This document shows, piece by piece, positions 9,226 to 19,145 of a DNA stretch of 64,000 bases. Origin of the DNA: Bacillus taeanensis (lineage in GTDB: Bacteria; Bacillota; Bacilli; Bacillales; UBA6769); contig NZ_QOCW01000001.1 in assembly GCF_003318295.1 (NCBI RefSeq), positions 1 through 64,000 of the forward strand, written 5' to 3'. Position numbers and translations under genes: made by a program. Position 1 is the stretch's first letter, and the number at the start of each line of letters is the position of its first letter. The notes beneath the pieces were generated by a model. It did no database searches, was not told the origin of the DNA, and saw only the letters and a list, made by a program, of their open reading frames with translations.

Positions 9226-12093
9226 ATGAAGAATAAAGCAATCGTCGTCAAAGGAGCACGTGCTCATAATTTGAAAAATGTTGATGTATCCATTCCGAGA
9301 GATCAGCTTGTTGTGTTAACTGGTTTATCAGGATCAGGAAAATCTTCTCTCGCGTTTGATACGATTTATGCGGAAGGACAGCGCCGTTATGTCGAGTCGC
9401 TGTCTGCTTATGCCCGCCAATTTTTAGGGCAAATGGACAAGCCGGATGTTGATGCAATTGAAGGGCTGTCGCCTGCGATTTCCATTGATCAAAAAACAAC
9501 AAGCCGCAATCCACGCTCGACAGTCGGAACTGTAACTGAAATTTACGACTATTTACGCCTTTTATATGCGCGTGTTGGTCGTCCAATTTGTCCCCGTCAT
9601 GGTGTGGAAATTACTTCACAGACGATTGAACAAATGGTTGATCGTATTTTAGACTATCCTGAGCGAACGAAGCTGCAAATTTTAGCACCGGTTGTGTCAG
9701 GAAGAAAAGGGGAGCATGTAAAAGTATTTGAAATGATTAAAAAGCAGGGGTATGTGCGGGTTCGTGTAGATGGCGAAGTGCGCGATGTCTCAGAAGAGTT
9801 TCAGCTTGAAAAAAATAAAAAACATTCAATTGAAGTAATGGTGGACCGAATTGTTGTAAAAGATGGGATTTCATCACGTCTTGCTGATTCGCTTGAAACA
9901 GCGTTAAATCTTGCGGAAGGTCGTGTCATTGTTGATGTGATTGGAGAAGAAGAGCTCCTTTTTAATCAGCAGCATGCTTGTCCTTACTGCGGATTTACAA
10001 TCGGTGATCTTGAACCGCGTCTCTTTTCATTTAACAGCCCATTTGGAGCATGCTCGGCTTGTGACGGCCTTGGAACAAAACTTGAAGTAGATTTAGATTT
10101 AGTGATTCCTGATTGGGAGAAATCATTAAATAATCATGCAATTGCTGTATGGGAGCCGACAAGTTCGCAATATTATCCACAGCTTTTAAAAAGTGCTGCT
10201 GATCATTTTGGGATTGATATGGATGTACCGGTAAACGAACTGCCAAAACATCAAATGGATAAACTGTTGTTTGGTTCAAACGGTGAAAAAATTTATTTCC
10301 GCTACGAAAATGATTTTGGACAGGTGCGTGAAAATCATATTCCATTTGAAGGAGTCGTCGCCAATGTTGAACGACGCTATCGTGAGACGAGTTCTGATTA
10401 CATTCGCGAACAGATGGAAGGATATATGGCACAAAAGCCTTGTCCAACATGTAAAGGGCACCGCCTGAAAAAAGAAGCGCTTGCTGTTAAAGTGAATGAT
10501 AAACATATTGGTGAGATAACCGCGCTATCTGTTCAAGAAGCGCTCGAGTTTTTTGAAAGTGTCACACTGACAGATAAAGAAATGCAGATTGGCCGGATGA
10601 TTTTTAAAGAAATTTGCGATCGTCTTCGTTTTCTTGTCAATGTTGGGTTAGATTATTTAACACTAAGCCGTTCGGCTGGTACGCTCTCAGGCGGAGAAGC
10701 GCAGCGAATTCGTCTTGCTACGCAAGTTGGTTCACGTTTAACGGGTGTGTTATATGTGCTTGATGAGCCTTCCATTGGTCTTCACCAGCGCGACAATGAC
10801 CGCTTAATTTCAACGTTAGAAGAAATGCGCGATCTTGGCAATACGTTAATCGTTGTTGAACATGATGACGATACGATGATGGCGGCCGACTATTTAATTG
10901 ATATTGGACCGGGAGCAGGTGCTCATGGCGGTCAAATTACTGCTCAAGGAACGCCGGAAGAAATTATGAATGATAATAACTCCTTAACAGGACAATATTT
11001 ATCAGGGAAAAAGTTTATTCCGCTTCCAGATAAGCGAAGAGAAACAACCGATCGTTTTATTGAAATTATCGGTGCGGCTGAAAACAACTTAAAGCATGTG
11101 AATGCAAAAATCCCACTCGGCATCTTTACGTGTGTAACAGGGGTGTCAGGTTCGGGAAAAAGTACGCTGATTAATGAAATCCTTTTTAAGAAGCTGTCAC
11201 AAACGCTTCATAAATCAAAAGAAAAACCTGGTGAGCATAAGGAAATTAAAGGCTTAGAACATTTAGATAAGGTAATTGATATTGATCAATCACCGATCGG
11301 TCGTACACCGCGTTCAAATCCAGCCACATATACAGGCGTGTTTGATGACATTCGCGATGTATTCGCGCAAACAAATGAGGCGAAAGTACGCGGCTACAAA
11401 AAAGGCCGTTTCAGCTTTAACGTAAAGGGCGGCCGTTGTGAAGCATGCCGCGGTGATGGGATTATTAAAATTGAAATGCACTTCCTGCCTGACGTCTATG
11501 TTCCATGTGAAGTATGTCACGGCAAACGCTATAACCGCGAAACATTGGAAGTGATGTATAAAGGAAAAAACATTGCTGATATTTTAGGAATGACGGTTGA
11601 AGAAGCATTAACTTTCTTTGAAAACATTCCGCGTATTAAGCGAAAGCTGCAAACATTGTTTGATGTCGGACTAAGCTATATTACACTCGGACAGCCGGCA
11701 ACAACGCTGTCTGGTGGAGAAGCACAGCGTGTCAAGCTTGCCAGTCAGCTGTACCGCCGCTCAACAGGAAAAACGCTCTACATTTTAGATGAACCAACAA
11801 CTGGTCTTCACGTTGACGATATCTCACGTCTCTTAGTCGTCCTGCAGCGCCTTGTTGAGAATGGTGATTCTGTTCTTGTCATTGAACATAATCTTGATGT
11901 CATTAAAACAGCTGACTACTTAATCGACCTCGGTCCAGAAGGTGGCGATAAAGGCGGCCAAATTGTTGCAGCCGGTACACCAGGAGAGGTCACAAAAGTA
12001 AAAGCCTCTCATACAGGACGCTACCTTGCACCAGTGTTAGAGCGCGATCAAAAACGGATGGAAGAAAAATTAAATGAAATGCAATCAGTGTGA
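9226..12093 (+). CDS. uvrA: Excinuclease ABC subunit A
   Basis: A 955-residue protein with two ABC ATPase modules. Walker A motifs are GLSGSGKS (near residue 33) and GVSGSGKS (near 642), with LSGGEAQR signatures in both halves. Two zinc-binding cysteine clusters are visible: CPYC...CSAC near 253-280 and CEAC...CEVC near 739-766. UvrA dimers scan DNA for bulky damage and load UvrB. The start ATG lies 7 bases behind the uvrB stop, so the two form one operon. Length is normal for Gram-positive UvrA. Confidence 0.98.
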   Translation: MKNKAIVVKGARAHNLKNVDVSIPRDQLVVLTGLSGSGKSSLAFDTIYAEGQRRYVESLSAYARQFLGQMDKPDVDAIEGLSPAISIDQKTTSRNPRSTVGTVTEIYDYLRLLYARVGRPICPRHGVEITSQTIEQMVDRILDYPERTKLQILAPVVSGRKGEHVKVFEMIKKQGYVRVRVDGEVRDVSEEFQLEKNKKHSIEVMVDRIVVKDGISSRLADSLETALNLAEGRVIVDVIGEEELLFNQQHACPYCGFTIGDLEPRLFSFNSPFGACSACDGLGTKLEVDLDLVIPDWEKSLNNHAIAVWEPTSSQYYPQLLKSAADHFGIDMDVPVNELPKHQMDKLLFGSNGEKIYFRYENDFGQVRENHIPFEGVVANVERRYRETSSDYIREQMEGYMAQKPCPTCKGHRLKKEALAVKVNDKHIGEITALSVQEALEFFESVTLTDKEMQIGRMIFKEICDRLRFLVNVGLDYLTLSRSAGTLSGGEAQRIRLATQVGSRLTGVLYVLDEPSIGLHQRDNDRLISTLEEMRDLGNTLIVVEHDDDTMMAADYLIDIGPGAGAHGGQITAQGTPEEIMNDNNSLTGQYLSGKKFIPLPDKRRETTDRFIEIIGAAENNLKHVNAKIPLGIFTCVTGVSGSGKSTLINEILFKKLSQTLHKSKEKPGEHKEIKGLEHLDKVIDIDQSPIGRTPRSNPATYTGVFDDIRDVFAQTNEAKVRGYKKGRFSFNVKGGRCEACRGDGIIKIEMHFLPDVYVPCEVCHGKRYNRETLEVMYKGKNIADILGMTVEEALTFFENIPRIKRKLQTLFDVGLSYITLGQPATTLSGGEAQRVKLASQLYRRSTGKTLYILDEPTTGLHVDDISRLLVVLQRLVENGDSVLVIEHNLDVIKTADYLIDLGPEGGDKGGQIVAAGTPGEVTKVKASHTGRYLAPVLERDQKRMEEKLNEMQSV

Positions 12094-12098
12094 AAAAT

Positions 12099-12128
12099 GG
12101 ATCCCTTTAATGAGGGATCTATTTTTTT
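12099..12128 (+). terminator. Terminator after uvrA
   Basis: GATCCCT and AGGGATC pair around a six-base loop and are followed by TATTTTTTT. Confidence 0.8.
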
Positions 12129-12274
12129 CCTTATAGGGGTCTGACCCCGCAAAAAGACAAACACCCCTTATTTGTCCATGTGGAAAAGACATTTGTTTCA
12201 ACAGAAATTTTTGAAACCTTTCATAATCTCTCTTCGTAAATAAGAACAGAAACCATTGAAGGAGATTGATTACA

Positions 12275-12577
12275 ATGTCAACTGAAAAGATATTAGCATC
12301 CCTTTGTTATTTCAGCGTTTTTTTTGCACCATTTTTACTGCCAATTATCGTTTGGTTTGTCGCAACAGATACGTTTGTAAAAGATCATGCGAAGCGTTCG
12401 CTTTTATCACATCTTGTGCCATTTTTAGCAGTTGTCCTGCTTATTATAGGAATCTTCTCAGGAGCAGCAGATTTCTTTGGAATTGCTGTAATTACTACCT
12501 TTGTTTTGTTTGGTTTATTATCATTAATTATTACGATTTGGAATATTGTCCAAGGTATTCGAATTTTAATGCGCTAA
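12275..12577 (+). CDS. yvlA: YvlA-like DUF4870 membrane protein
   Basis: The 100-residue protein has three hydrophobic segments (about 7-30, 44-62 and 66-95) and the FVKDHAKRSL motif typical of DUF4870 proteins. It precedes YvlB, YvlC and YvlD homologues in the B. subtilis order, so I call it YvlA-like. Function is unknown; the B. subtilis operon belongs to cell-envelope-stress regulons. A TTG nine bases upstream is in frame, but the ATG at 12275 has the better distance from GAAGGAG. Confidence 0.75.
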   Translation: MSTEKILASLCYFSVFFAPFLLPIIVWFVATDTFVKDHAKRSLLSHLVPFLAVVLLIIGIFSGAADFFGIAVITTFVLFGLLSLIITIWNIVQGIRILMR

Positions 12578-12592
12578 AAAGGAGTGGATCAG

Positions 12593-13678
12593 ATGAGCGA
12601 TGAAAAGAAGATGATTTTAAAGATGGTGGAAGACGGAAAGATTAGTGTGGAAGAAGCAGAGCGTTTGTTAAAAGCGGTTGGGGAGAAAGAAGCGCTGAAA
12701 GATGAAGAACCAGTAAGCAGCTTGTCCACTTACATTGATATGGAATCTAAGAAAGAAAAAACAGAATCCTATAAACAATCCTCCTCTGTTTCGAAAGTAA
12801 CACAGTTTCTCGGCAGTTTAGTGCAAAAAATTAAAGATGTGGATCTTGATTTTAACTTCGGCCCGTCAGAAGCTGTAAATCATATTTTTCATCAAGAAGT
12901 GAAAGACCTTCAAGATCTTCATGTTTCATTAAAAAATGGGGACGTTCACTTTGTACCTTGGGAGCAGGCGCATGTCCAAATTGATTGTAAGGCAAAAGTT
13001 TATAAAGTAACGAACAGTAAAGAAGCACGGCAAAAGTTTTTACGAGAAGCCGTTGTTTCTGTAAAAAATAACAGCTTATCGTTTATATGTCATGAAGCAG
13101 AAATAAAAGCAGCAGCAACTATCTTCATACCGATGAAGGTTTATGAGACCATTGCTGTGAAAATGTTTAATGGTCATGTGTCAGGGAAAAATATGAATGT
13201 GGAAAAGCTGAAAATTAAAACAGTCAATGGAAATCTTGCCTTTACAAATATTAAAAGTCATGAAGGGAATTTTGAAACTGCCAATGGTGCATTGGAAGTA
13301 GAGGATAGTGTTTTTCATAAAGTTGAATTGGAAACGGTAAATGGCGCAATTAAAGCAGCAGGCTGTTTTAAAGAAATTGAGGCAGAGTCATTAAATGGAG
13401 CGATTATCATTGAGATGAAACATGATGGGATTGTGAATGTGAAATCAATGACAGGAAGCGTGAATGTTTGTGTACCTGAAAAATTTCGAGTAGACGGTGA
13501 GTTAAAGTCAGCGGTTGGCGCTCTTTCATGTGAATTATCGTCATTTGAAATAGAAGAAGAGAAAAAAGAAATGGCTGCCCGTTTCCTGAAGTTTTACGCC
13601 AACAAAGAATTCGAAAAGCAAATTACTATTACAGCAAATTCAAAAGCAGGCTCGATTTCAGTGAAAAACTTATACTAA
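12593..13678 (+). CDS. yvlB: YvlB-like DUF4097 adhesin-like protein
   Basis: The 361-residue protein has an N-terminal SHOCT-like helix pair (MILKMVEDGKISVEEAERLL, about 5-24) and then a repetitive beta-rich region with recurrent V-N-G turns (TVNGNLAF, TANGALEV, TVNGAIKA, SLNGAIII) typical of DUF4097 beta-helix folds. No signal peptide is visible. It matches YvlB of B. subtilis in size and position. Function is not established. The ATG at 12593 lies nine bases after AAAGGAG; an in-frame GTG three codons earlier overlaps that site and was not chosen. Confidence 0.82.
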   Translation: MSDEKKMILKMVEDGKISVEEAERLLKAVGEKEALKDEEPVSSLSTYIDMESKKEKTESYKQSSSVSKVTQFLGSLVQKIKDVDLDFNFGPSEAVNHIFHQEVKDLQDLHVSLKNGDVHFVPWEQAHVQIDCKAKVYKVTNSKEARQKFLREAVVSVKNNSLSFICHEAEIKAAATIFIPMKVYETIAVKMFNGHVSGKNMNVEKLKIKTVNGNLAFTNIKSHEGNFETANGALEVEDSVFHKVELETVNGAIKAAGCFKEIEAESLNGAIIIEMKHDGIVNVKSMTGSVNVCVPEKFRVDGELKSAVGALSCELSSFEIEEEKKEMAARFLKFYANKEFEKQITITANSKAGSISVKNLY

Positions 13679-13694
13679 AGGGGATTTATTAAAC

Positions 13695-13895
13695 ATGAAA
13701 AAGTTAGTTCGTTCTGAAACAAACCGAAAGATTGCAGGAATAAGCGGGGGATTAGGTCACTACTTTCATATTGATCCAACACTTATTCGAATTGGACTAA
13801 TCATCGCGCTCTTTTTAACAGGATTATTTCCAGTAGCCATTCTCTATGTGATCGGAATGTTTGTTATCCCAAATGAAAGTGAAGTTGTAAAATAA
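13695..13895 (+). CDS. yvlC: YvlC-like PspC-domain membrane protein
   Basis: The 66-residue protein consists of a PspC domain: KKLVRSETNRKIAGISGGLGHYF followed by a hydrophobic segment (about 32-58). PspC proteins sense or respond to membrane stress; in B. subtilis the yvlABCD operon is induced by envelope damage. It follows yvlB after 16 bases with AAAGGGG as ribosome site, and its stop overlaps the next start by one base. Confidence 0.85.
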   Translation: MKKLVRSETNRKIAGISGGLGHYFHIDPTLIRIGLIIALFLTGLFPVAILYVIGMFVIPNESEVVK

Positions 13896-14266
13896 TGCTT
13901 CGAAATTGGATTGTTTCCCTTCTCGTTAACAGCCTTGTCTTAATTGTTGTGGCTGGATATTTAGATTCATTTTACTTAGAAAGTGTCACAGCGGCCATCC
14001 TGGCAAGTATGATTTTATCGGTCATGAACATTCTCGTAAAACCAATTCTTGTCTTATTAACACTCCCTATTACGTTCTTAACGCTTGGGCTCTTCCTAAT
14101 TGTCATTAATGCAGTTACCCTCATGTTAACAGCCGCAGTAATGGGAGATATGTTTGTGATTGACAGCTTTGCTAGTGCTGTATTAGCATCAATTATTATC
14201 AGCCTGTTAAACGTAATGATTCAAAAGGTGATTATTGAACCGTTTCAAAATAAATCAAAGAGGTAA
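13895..14266 (+). CDS. yvlD: YvlD-like phage-holin-family membrane protein
   Basis: The 123-residue protein has four hydrophobic segments covering most of its length and the MNILVKPILVLLTLPIT motif of the Phage_holin_4_2 (YvlD) family. Despite the family name it is a chromosomal membrane protein of unknown role. The ATG overlaps the yvlC stop (TAATG), which indicates translational coupling within the yvlABCD-like operon. Confidence 0.85.
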   Translation: MLRNWIVSLLVNSLVLIVVAGYLDSFYLESVTAAILASMILSVMNILVKPILVLLTLPITFLTLGLFLIVINAVTLMLTAAVMGDMFVIDSFASAVLASIIISLLNVMIQKVIIEPFQNKSKR

Positions 14267-14296
14267 TCTTTTTAAAACGAGAAGGGAAGAAACTCC

Positions 14297-14599
14297 ATGA
14301 ATAAAAAGGATATAGAAGAAAAAGTCATTCAAAACTATCAGCAGGATGAAAATATGATGATCTTAGTATTTGCCCAGTGGTGTATAAACAATGAGCTAGA
14401 TCCGCTTGAAACATATAAAAAGGCTTATCCGGATCAAGGTAATAATCTCGCTCTTCATAAAACACTTGAATTAACTGTACCAAAAGAAGAAGCAGGCGAG
14501 ATTGCTGATCAAACTGTTCTTGGTGTGCTTTCCCTGTTTGGCAACGATGACCTTGCCTTTGTCGTTTCACAGGAAATTGAAAAGCGTGGTAAAAAATAA
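14297..14599 (+). CDS. Conserved-looking hypothetical protein, 100 residues
   Basis: I do not recognise this protein. It is soluble, acidic and predicted helical, with no signal peptide or cysteine-rich motif apart from a single Cys in FAQWCINNELDP. It starts at an ATG 8 bases after GAAGGGAAG and ends at a strong terminator, so it is probably the last gene of the yvl operon or a separate small unit. Real coding status is supported by the ribosome site and its fit to the gap. Confidence 0.7.
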   Translation: MNKKDIEEKVIQNYQQDENMMILVFAQWCINNELDPLETYKKAYPDQGNNLALHKTLELTVPKEEAGEIADQTVLGVLSLFGNDDLAFVVSQEIEKRGKK

Positions 14600-14636
14600 C
14601 AAGCAGACTCATCTGAGTCTGCTTGTTACTTTTTGT
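14598..14636. terminator. Bidirectional terminator between the 100-residue protein gene and ppsA
   Basis: A perfect 13-bp stem (14598-14610 with 14615-14627) with the four-base loop ATCT. T residues follow on the plus strand, and A residues precede it, giving a T tract on the minus strand. It can therefore serve both convergent genes. Confidence 0.9.
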
Positions 14637-14637
14637 A

Positions 14638-16995
14638 TTAAAGATTACGCATTTTATTTAAAATTAACCGCTGTTCAACAGAGGCAACGAGTCGTCTTGT
14701 GTAGGCGACTGTATCAGGATTAATGCTGACGCTGTCGATTCCCTCTTGAACGAGGAATTCAGTAAATTCAGGGTAGAGCGATGGACCTTGACCGCAAATT
14801 GAAACGGTTTTACCGTGTTTATGAGCACCTTTGATTAACATTTTAATCGCGCGCTTCACTGAAATGTTGCGCTCATCAAAATAACCCATGCTGTTTAAAA
14901 TACCAGAATCACGATCAGAGCCAAGAATTAATTGCGTTAAATCATTGCTGCCGATGCTGAAGCCATCGACAAGCTGCGCAAATTCTTCTGCAGCGAAAAT
15001 AACAGACGGTACTTCTGCCATAATCCAAATTTTAAAGGAATTGTCCTGAACAAGACCTTCTTCTGCCATAATCTTCTTTACTTTTTCTACTTCCCATGTT
15101 GTTCGTACGAATGGAAGCATCGTCCACACATTTGTTAAACCGTATTCGTCACGAACTTTTTTAATCGCTTGGCATTCTAAGCGGAAGCCTTCTTCGTATT
15201 CCGGTGAAATGTAGCGAGAAACACCGCGCCAGCCGATCATTGGATTGGCTTCAATCGGTTCGACTTCATCTCCGCCTGTTAAGCCGCGAAATTCATTGGA
15301 ACGGAAATCGCTTAAGCGCACAACGATTGGTTTCGGGTAAATCTCTTGGGCAACCTTTGTAATTCCTTCTGCCATTTTCTCAACAAGCACATTGCCTTGC
15401 CCTGTTTTTAAAAGGTACATCGGATGGGCGCCAACAAGATTTGAGAAAATAAATTCAGTGCGCATTAAACCGATTCCATCAAATGGAAAGTTTTTGTATT
15501 TCCCAATCATATCCGGCTCACCAAGGTTCATGTATACTTTCGTTCCTGTAATTGGTGCGAGCTGGTGGAGCATTGCTTCATCAACTGCCTGCTGTGGTTG
15601 TACGTGAGAACTTGCTTCTTTTTTCTCTTCCTGCATAATCGTTCCTCTATACACTACCCCGCGGGTTGCATCCACGGTTACGTCCATTCCATCTTCTAAT
15701 ACATGTGTTGCTGTATTTGAGCCAACAATACAAGGAATACCAAGCTCGCGTGAAACGATTGCCGCATGACATGTGCGTCCGCCTTCATCTGTTACAACGG
15801 CTGCCGCTTTTTTCATCGCTGGAATCATATCTGGGTTTGTCATAATTGTTACGAGAATATCGCCTTCTTGAACGAGCGAAATTTCGGTAATATCTTTTAT
15901 TTTTCTTACTTTTCCGCTTCCGGTACCAGGAGATGCTGCAAGACCACGAACGAGCATAATGCGTTCTGTTTCAACTTGTTGAGCCATTTCTTTCTTTTCC
16001 TCCTTTAATGTTGTAATCGGGCGTGCCTGCAAAATGTACAATTCTTTCGTATCAGCATCTAATGCCCATTCGATATCCTGCGGGGCATTGTATAATTCTT
16101 CAATGCGAATACCGCTTTTGGAAAGGTGAATAATTTCTCTTTCTGATAAACATTGGGCACTTACCTGCGCTTGACCGAGATACTCTTTTACAGCAACTTC
16201 AGCTGTTCCAACTGTATTTTGTTTCTTTACAACAAGTGTATTTTTTTCAGCGATATGCTTTTCGACAATCTTTAACCGCTTTTTATCAACAATGTATTCA
16301 TCAGGTGTAACAATTCCAGAAACAACAGCTTCACCTAACCCCCAGCTTGCGTTAATCATCATTTCATTGCGTTCATTTGTAATCGGGTTTGCGGTAAAGA
16401 GAACGCCAGCTTTTTCGCTGTTTACCATTTTTTGAACAACGGCGCTTAACGAAACATCAAAATGATTAAATCCTTGATTTTCACGGTAGTAAATAGCACG
16501 TGCTGTCCAAAGGGATGCCCAACATTTTTTTATATGGTGAAGGACTTCAGTAATGCCGTTAATTTCTAAATACGTATCCTGCTGACCTGCAAATGAGGCT
16601 TCAGGTAAATCTTCAGCTGTTGCTGAACTGCGGATCGCCACAAAAGGATCGCTAAGTCCAACATGACGACTAAACTGTGCATACGCCTCGCGAATTTCCT
16701 TTTCAATTGTTTCTAAAATATCTGTTTTATGAATCAACTCACGAATTTGCGCACTTTTCGTTTGCAGTTCATCATTGTTTTCTAAATCTATGCTTTCAAT
16801 GAGATTGATAATGGTTCCATCAAGCTCGCGTTCTTTAATAAACTCGCTGTAAGCTTCAGCTGTTACGCAAAATCCAGGCGGAACATTGACGCTTTTTTGA
16901 GTAAGCTCTCCTAAGTTTGCTCCTTTTCCTCCAACAAGTGGAATATCTTCTTTTCCAATTTCATGAAACCAACGAATGTAACGATATTGCATCAT
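14638..16995 (-). CDS. ppsA: Phosphoenolpyruvate synthase
   Basis: A 785-residue enzyme that makes PEP from pyruvate and ATP (products AMP and phosphate). It has an N-terminal ATP-binding domain (from GGKGANLGEL near 24), a central swivelling domain with the catalytic His in DEGGRTCHAAIVSRELG (near 410) and a C-terminal PEP-utilising barrel with the conserved Cys in SICGQGP (near 735). Length is close to E. coli PpsA. The start is the first of two ATGs after GGGGGGAAAATCAG. It is divergent from hprK. It would provide PEP for gluconeogenesis, consistent with the carbon-control genes around it. Confidence 0.93.
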   Translation of the reverse strand: MMQYRYIRWFHEIGKEDIPLVGGKGANLGELTQKSVNVPPGFCVTAEAYSEFIKERELDGTIINLIESIDLENNDELQTKSAQIRELIHKTDILETIEKEIREAYAQFSRHVGLSDPFVAIRSSATAEDLPEASFAGQQDTYLEINGITEVLHHIKKCWASLWTARAIYYRENQGFNHFDVSLSAVVQKMVNSEKAGVLFTANPITNERNEMMINASWGLGEAVVSGIVTPDEYIVDKKRLKIVEKHIAEKNTLVVKKQNTVGTAEVAVKEYLGQAQVSAQCLSEREIIHLSKSGIRIEELYNAPQDIEWALDADTKELYILQARPITTLKEEKKEMAQQVETERIMLVRGLAASPGTGSGKVRKIKDITEISLVQEGDILVTIMTNPDMIPAMKKAAAVVTDEGGRTCHAAIVSRELGIPCIVGSNTATHVLEDGMDVTVDATRGVVYRGTIMQEEKKEASSHVQPQQAVDEAMLHQLAPITGTKVYMNLGEPDMIGKYKNFPFDGIGLMRTEFIFSNLVGAHPMYLLKTGQGNVLVEKMAEGITKVAQEIYPKPIVVRLSDFRSNEFRGLTGGDEVEPIEANPMIGWRGVSRYISPEYEEGFRLECQAIKKVRDEYGLTNVWTMLPFVRTTWEVEKVKKIMAEEGLVQDNSFKIWIMAEVPSVIFAAEEFAQLVDGFSIGSNDLTQLILGSDRDSGILNSMGYFDERNISVKRAIKMLIKGAHKHGKTVSICGQGPSLYPEFTEFLVQEGIDSVSINPDTVAYTRRLVASVEQRLILNKMRNL

Positions 16996-17337
16996 CTGAT
17001 TTTCCCCCCAACAATATGTATGTGTTTTATATAATATAACATATATTTTTAAATGTGTTATACTTTTTTAATTATTTTCTAAATTTTTTTTGTTTTTTTA
17101 TAAAAAAGTTCTTTGATAAGTGTCGTTTATTCGTAATAAGGTTTTATTTAGACGAAAAAGAGATTAATTAGCATTTAAAAGATAAATATGTTATACAAAA
17201 CAAAATCGATCGTTATTAAAAAAATAAATTCTTTATAAATTCCCTTTGATAAAAAATGGGGAAGAGAGAAAAAATTTGTTAAAATAGGATTTAGGTGCTT
17301 TTTGAGTATATTACCGATCTTGAAGGGAGAAACAAAC
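16996..17337. promoter_or_regulatory. Divergent AT-rich promoter region between ppsA and hprK
   Basis: There is no gene in these 342 bases. Two copies of ATGTGTT (17020-17026 and 17053-17059), 33 bases apart, lie in the probable ppsA promoter, which is very AT-rich. On the hprK side TTAAAATAG near 17279 may belong to its promoter. I see no riboswitch or consensus cre site. Confidence 0.4.
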
Positions 17338-18276
17338 ATGGCAAAAGTACGCACGAAAGATTTAGTAGATAAATTTAATTTAGAGCTTGTTCACGGAGAA
17401 GAGGGTCTTCATCGCCCAATCGTAACGAGTGATATTTCACGTCCGGGACTTGAAATGGCTGGTTTTTTTACTTATTATCCTGCCGATCGTCTGCAGCTGT
17501 TAGGAAAGACGGAGTTATCGTTTTTAGAGAACATTTCTGCTGATCAGCGCAAAGAGCGTCTGGAGAAGCTTTGTACAGATGAAACACCAGGTATTGTCGT
17601 TTCTCGTGACTTAATTGTTCCTGAAGAATTAATTGAAGCCTCTCGCAAAACAGGTGTACCGATTATGCGTTCAAGTGTTACAACAACGCGTTTATCAAGC
17701 CGTATTACAAACTATTTAGAAAGCCGTTTAGCGCCGATGACAGCGATTCACGGGGTGCTTGTTGATATATATGGGGTTGGTGTATTAATTACAGGATCAA
17801 GCGGTGTTGGGAAAAGTGAAACAGCATTAGAACTTGTTAAGCGCGGGCATCGTTTAGTTGCTGATGATTCAGTTGAAATTCGTCAAGAACAGGAAGATAC
17901 ACTCGTTGGCAGTGCGCCTGAACTGATTCAACATTTATTAGAAATTCGTGGCCTAGGCATTATTAATGTAATGACACTATTTGGGGCGGGAGCGATTCGC
18001 AACTACAAAAAAATCTCACTCGTTATTAATCTCGAACTTTGGGATTCAAAGAAAGTATATGATCGTCTTGGCTTAGAAGAAGATCGAATGAGAATTATTG
18101 ATACAGATGTTACAAAACTAACGATTCCAGTGCGCCCTGGTCGTAACTTAGCCGTTATCATTGAAGTCGCTTCGATGAACTTCCGTTTAAAACGAATGGG
18201 AATGAATGCTGCACAGCAGTTCTCAGAGCGCTTAACACATGTGATTGAAGATGAAACAGAACATGATTTATTTTAA
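17338..18276 (+). CDS. hprK: HPr kinase/phosphorylase
   Basis: The 312-residue enzyme phosphorylates HPr and Crh at Ser46 using ATP or pyrophosphate, and also removes the phosphate; it is the sensor of catabolite repression in Bacillota. His139, Walker A GSSGVGKS (153-160) and the signature [19 protein letters not shown] (about 205) are visible. An upstream in-frame start (17302) exists, but the ATG at 17338 follows GAAGGGAG and gives MAKVRTKDL as in relatives. It heads hprK-lgt-yvoD-ppaX-yvoF; PpaX hydrolyses the pyrophosphate formed by the HprK phosphorylase reaction. Confidence 0.97.
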   Translation: MAKVRTKDLVDKFNLELVHGEEGLHRPIVTSDISRPGLEMAGFFTYYPADRLQLLGKTELSFLENISADQRKERLEKLCTDETPGIVVSRDLIVPEELIEASRKTGVPIMRSSVTTTRLSSRITNYLESRLAPMTAIHGVLVDIYGVGVLITGSSGVGKSETALELVKRGHRLVADDSVEIRQEQEDTLVGSAPELIQHLLEIRGLGIINVMTLFGAGAIRNYKKISLVINLELWDSKKVYDRLGLEEDRMRIIDTDVTKLTIPVRPGRNLAVIIEVASMNFRLKRMGMNAAQQFSERLTHVIEDETEHDLF

Positions 18277-18306
18277 GAGATAAGATACAGAATAGGAGTG
18301 GGAAGT

Positions 18307-19122
18307 ATGGAGCTTGCGATGGTTCAACCACTTGACCGCACAGCACTTGAACTAGGGCCGCTTACCGTGTATTGGTATGGCGTTATTATTGCCACAGGCG
18401 CTCTTCTAGGGTTATGGCTTGCAGTTCGTGAAAGTGAACGCCTCGGCTTAAAAAAAGACACATTTGTTGATCTTGTAATGTGGGCCGTGCCAATTGCGAT
18501 TCTTTCAGCAAGATTTTATTATGTACTGTTTAGCTGGAGTCATTATAAAGACAACCCAGCTGATATTATTAAAATTTGGGAAGGCGGCATTGCCATTCAC
18601 GGCGCATTAATTGGCTCTGTTGTCACGGCGGTTGTATTTGCGAAAAAACGAGGATTATCGTTTTGGAAAATTGCTGATATTGCAGCCCCTAGTATTATTT
18701 TAGGGCAGGCAATTGGTCGTTGGGGGAATTTTATGAACCAAGAAGCCCACGGTGGACCGGTATCACGCGAATTTTTAGAAAGTTTAAACCTTCCTGAGTT
18801 TATTATTAACCAAATGTATATTGATGGCACATACTATCATCCAACTTTTTTATATGAATCGCTTTGGAATATCATTGGTTTTGTAGGGCTTTTACTGCTG
18901 AGAAAAGCAAACTTACGGCGGGGAGAGCTGTTTTTAACGTATGTGATTTGGTATTCAATTGGCCGCTTTTTTATTGAAGGACTTCGTACAGACAGTTTAA
19001 TGCTGACAGAAACATTGCGAATGGCGCAGTTTATTTCAATTGTCCTTATTGGTTTAGCTGTTGTCTTAATTTTGTATCGCCGTTTGTCAGGAAAAGCAGC
19101 TAAGCGATACAAAGACCTTTAA
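18307..19122 (+). CDS. lgt: Prolipoprotein diacylglyceryl transferase
   Basis: The 271-residue polytopic membrane enzyme adds diacylglycerol to the lipobox cysteine of prelipoproteins. The family signature [14 protein letters not shown] (about 138-151) is present, as are seven likely membrane segments and a basic C terminus. The ATG at 18307 lies nine bases after AGGAG; an in-frame GTG three codons earlier immediately abuts that site. It shares the hprK operon, as in B. subtilis. Substrates in this window include the lipoproteins at 28015, 53716, 57341 and the germinant receptor C subunit. Confidence 0.97.
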   Translation: MELAMVQPLDRTALELGPLTVYWYGVIIATGALLGLWLAVRESERLGLKKDTFVDLVMWAVPIAILSARFYYVLFSWSHYKDNPADIIKIWEGGIAIHGALIGSVVTAVVFAKKRGLSFWKIADIAAPSIILGQAIGRWGNFMNQEAHGGPVSREFLESLNLPEFIINQMYIDGTYYHPTFLYESLWNIIGFVGLLLLRKANLRRGELFLTYVIWYSIGRFFIEGLRTDSLMLTETLRMAQFISIVLIGLAVVLILYRRLSGKAAKRYKDL

Positions 19123-19145
19123 TAAGAAAGAGAGGAGCCTCTCAC

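Noticed and set aside
10031..10450. 139-codon minus-strand frame inside uvrA
   Set aside because: Shadow frame within conserved UvrA coding sequence.
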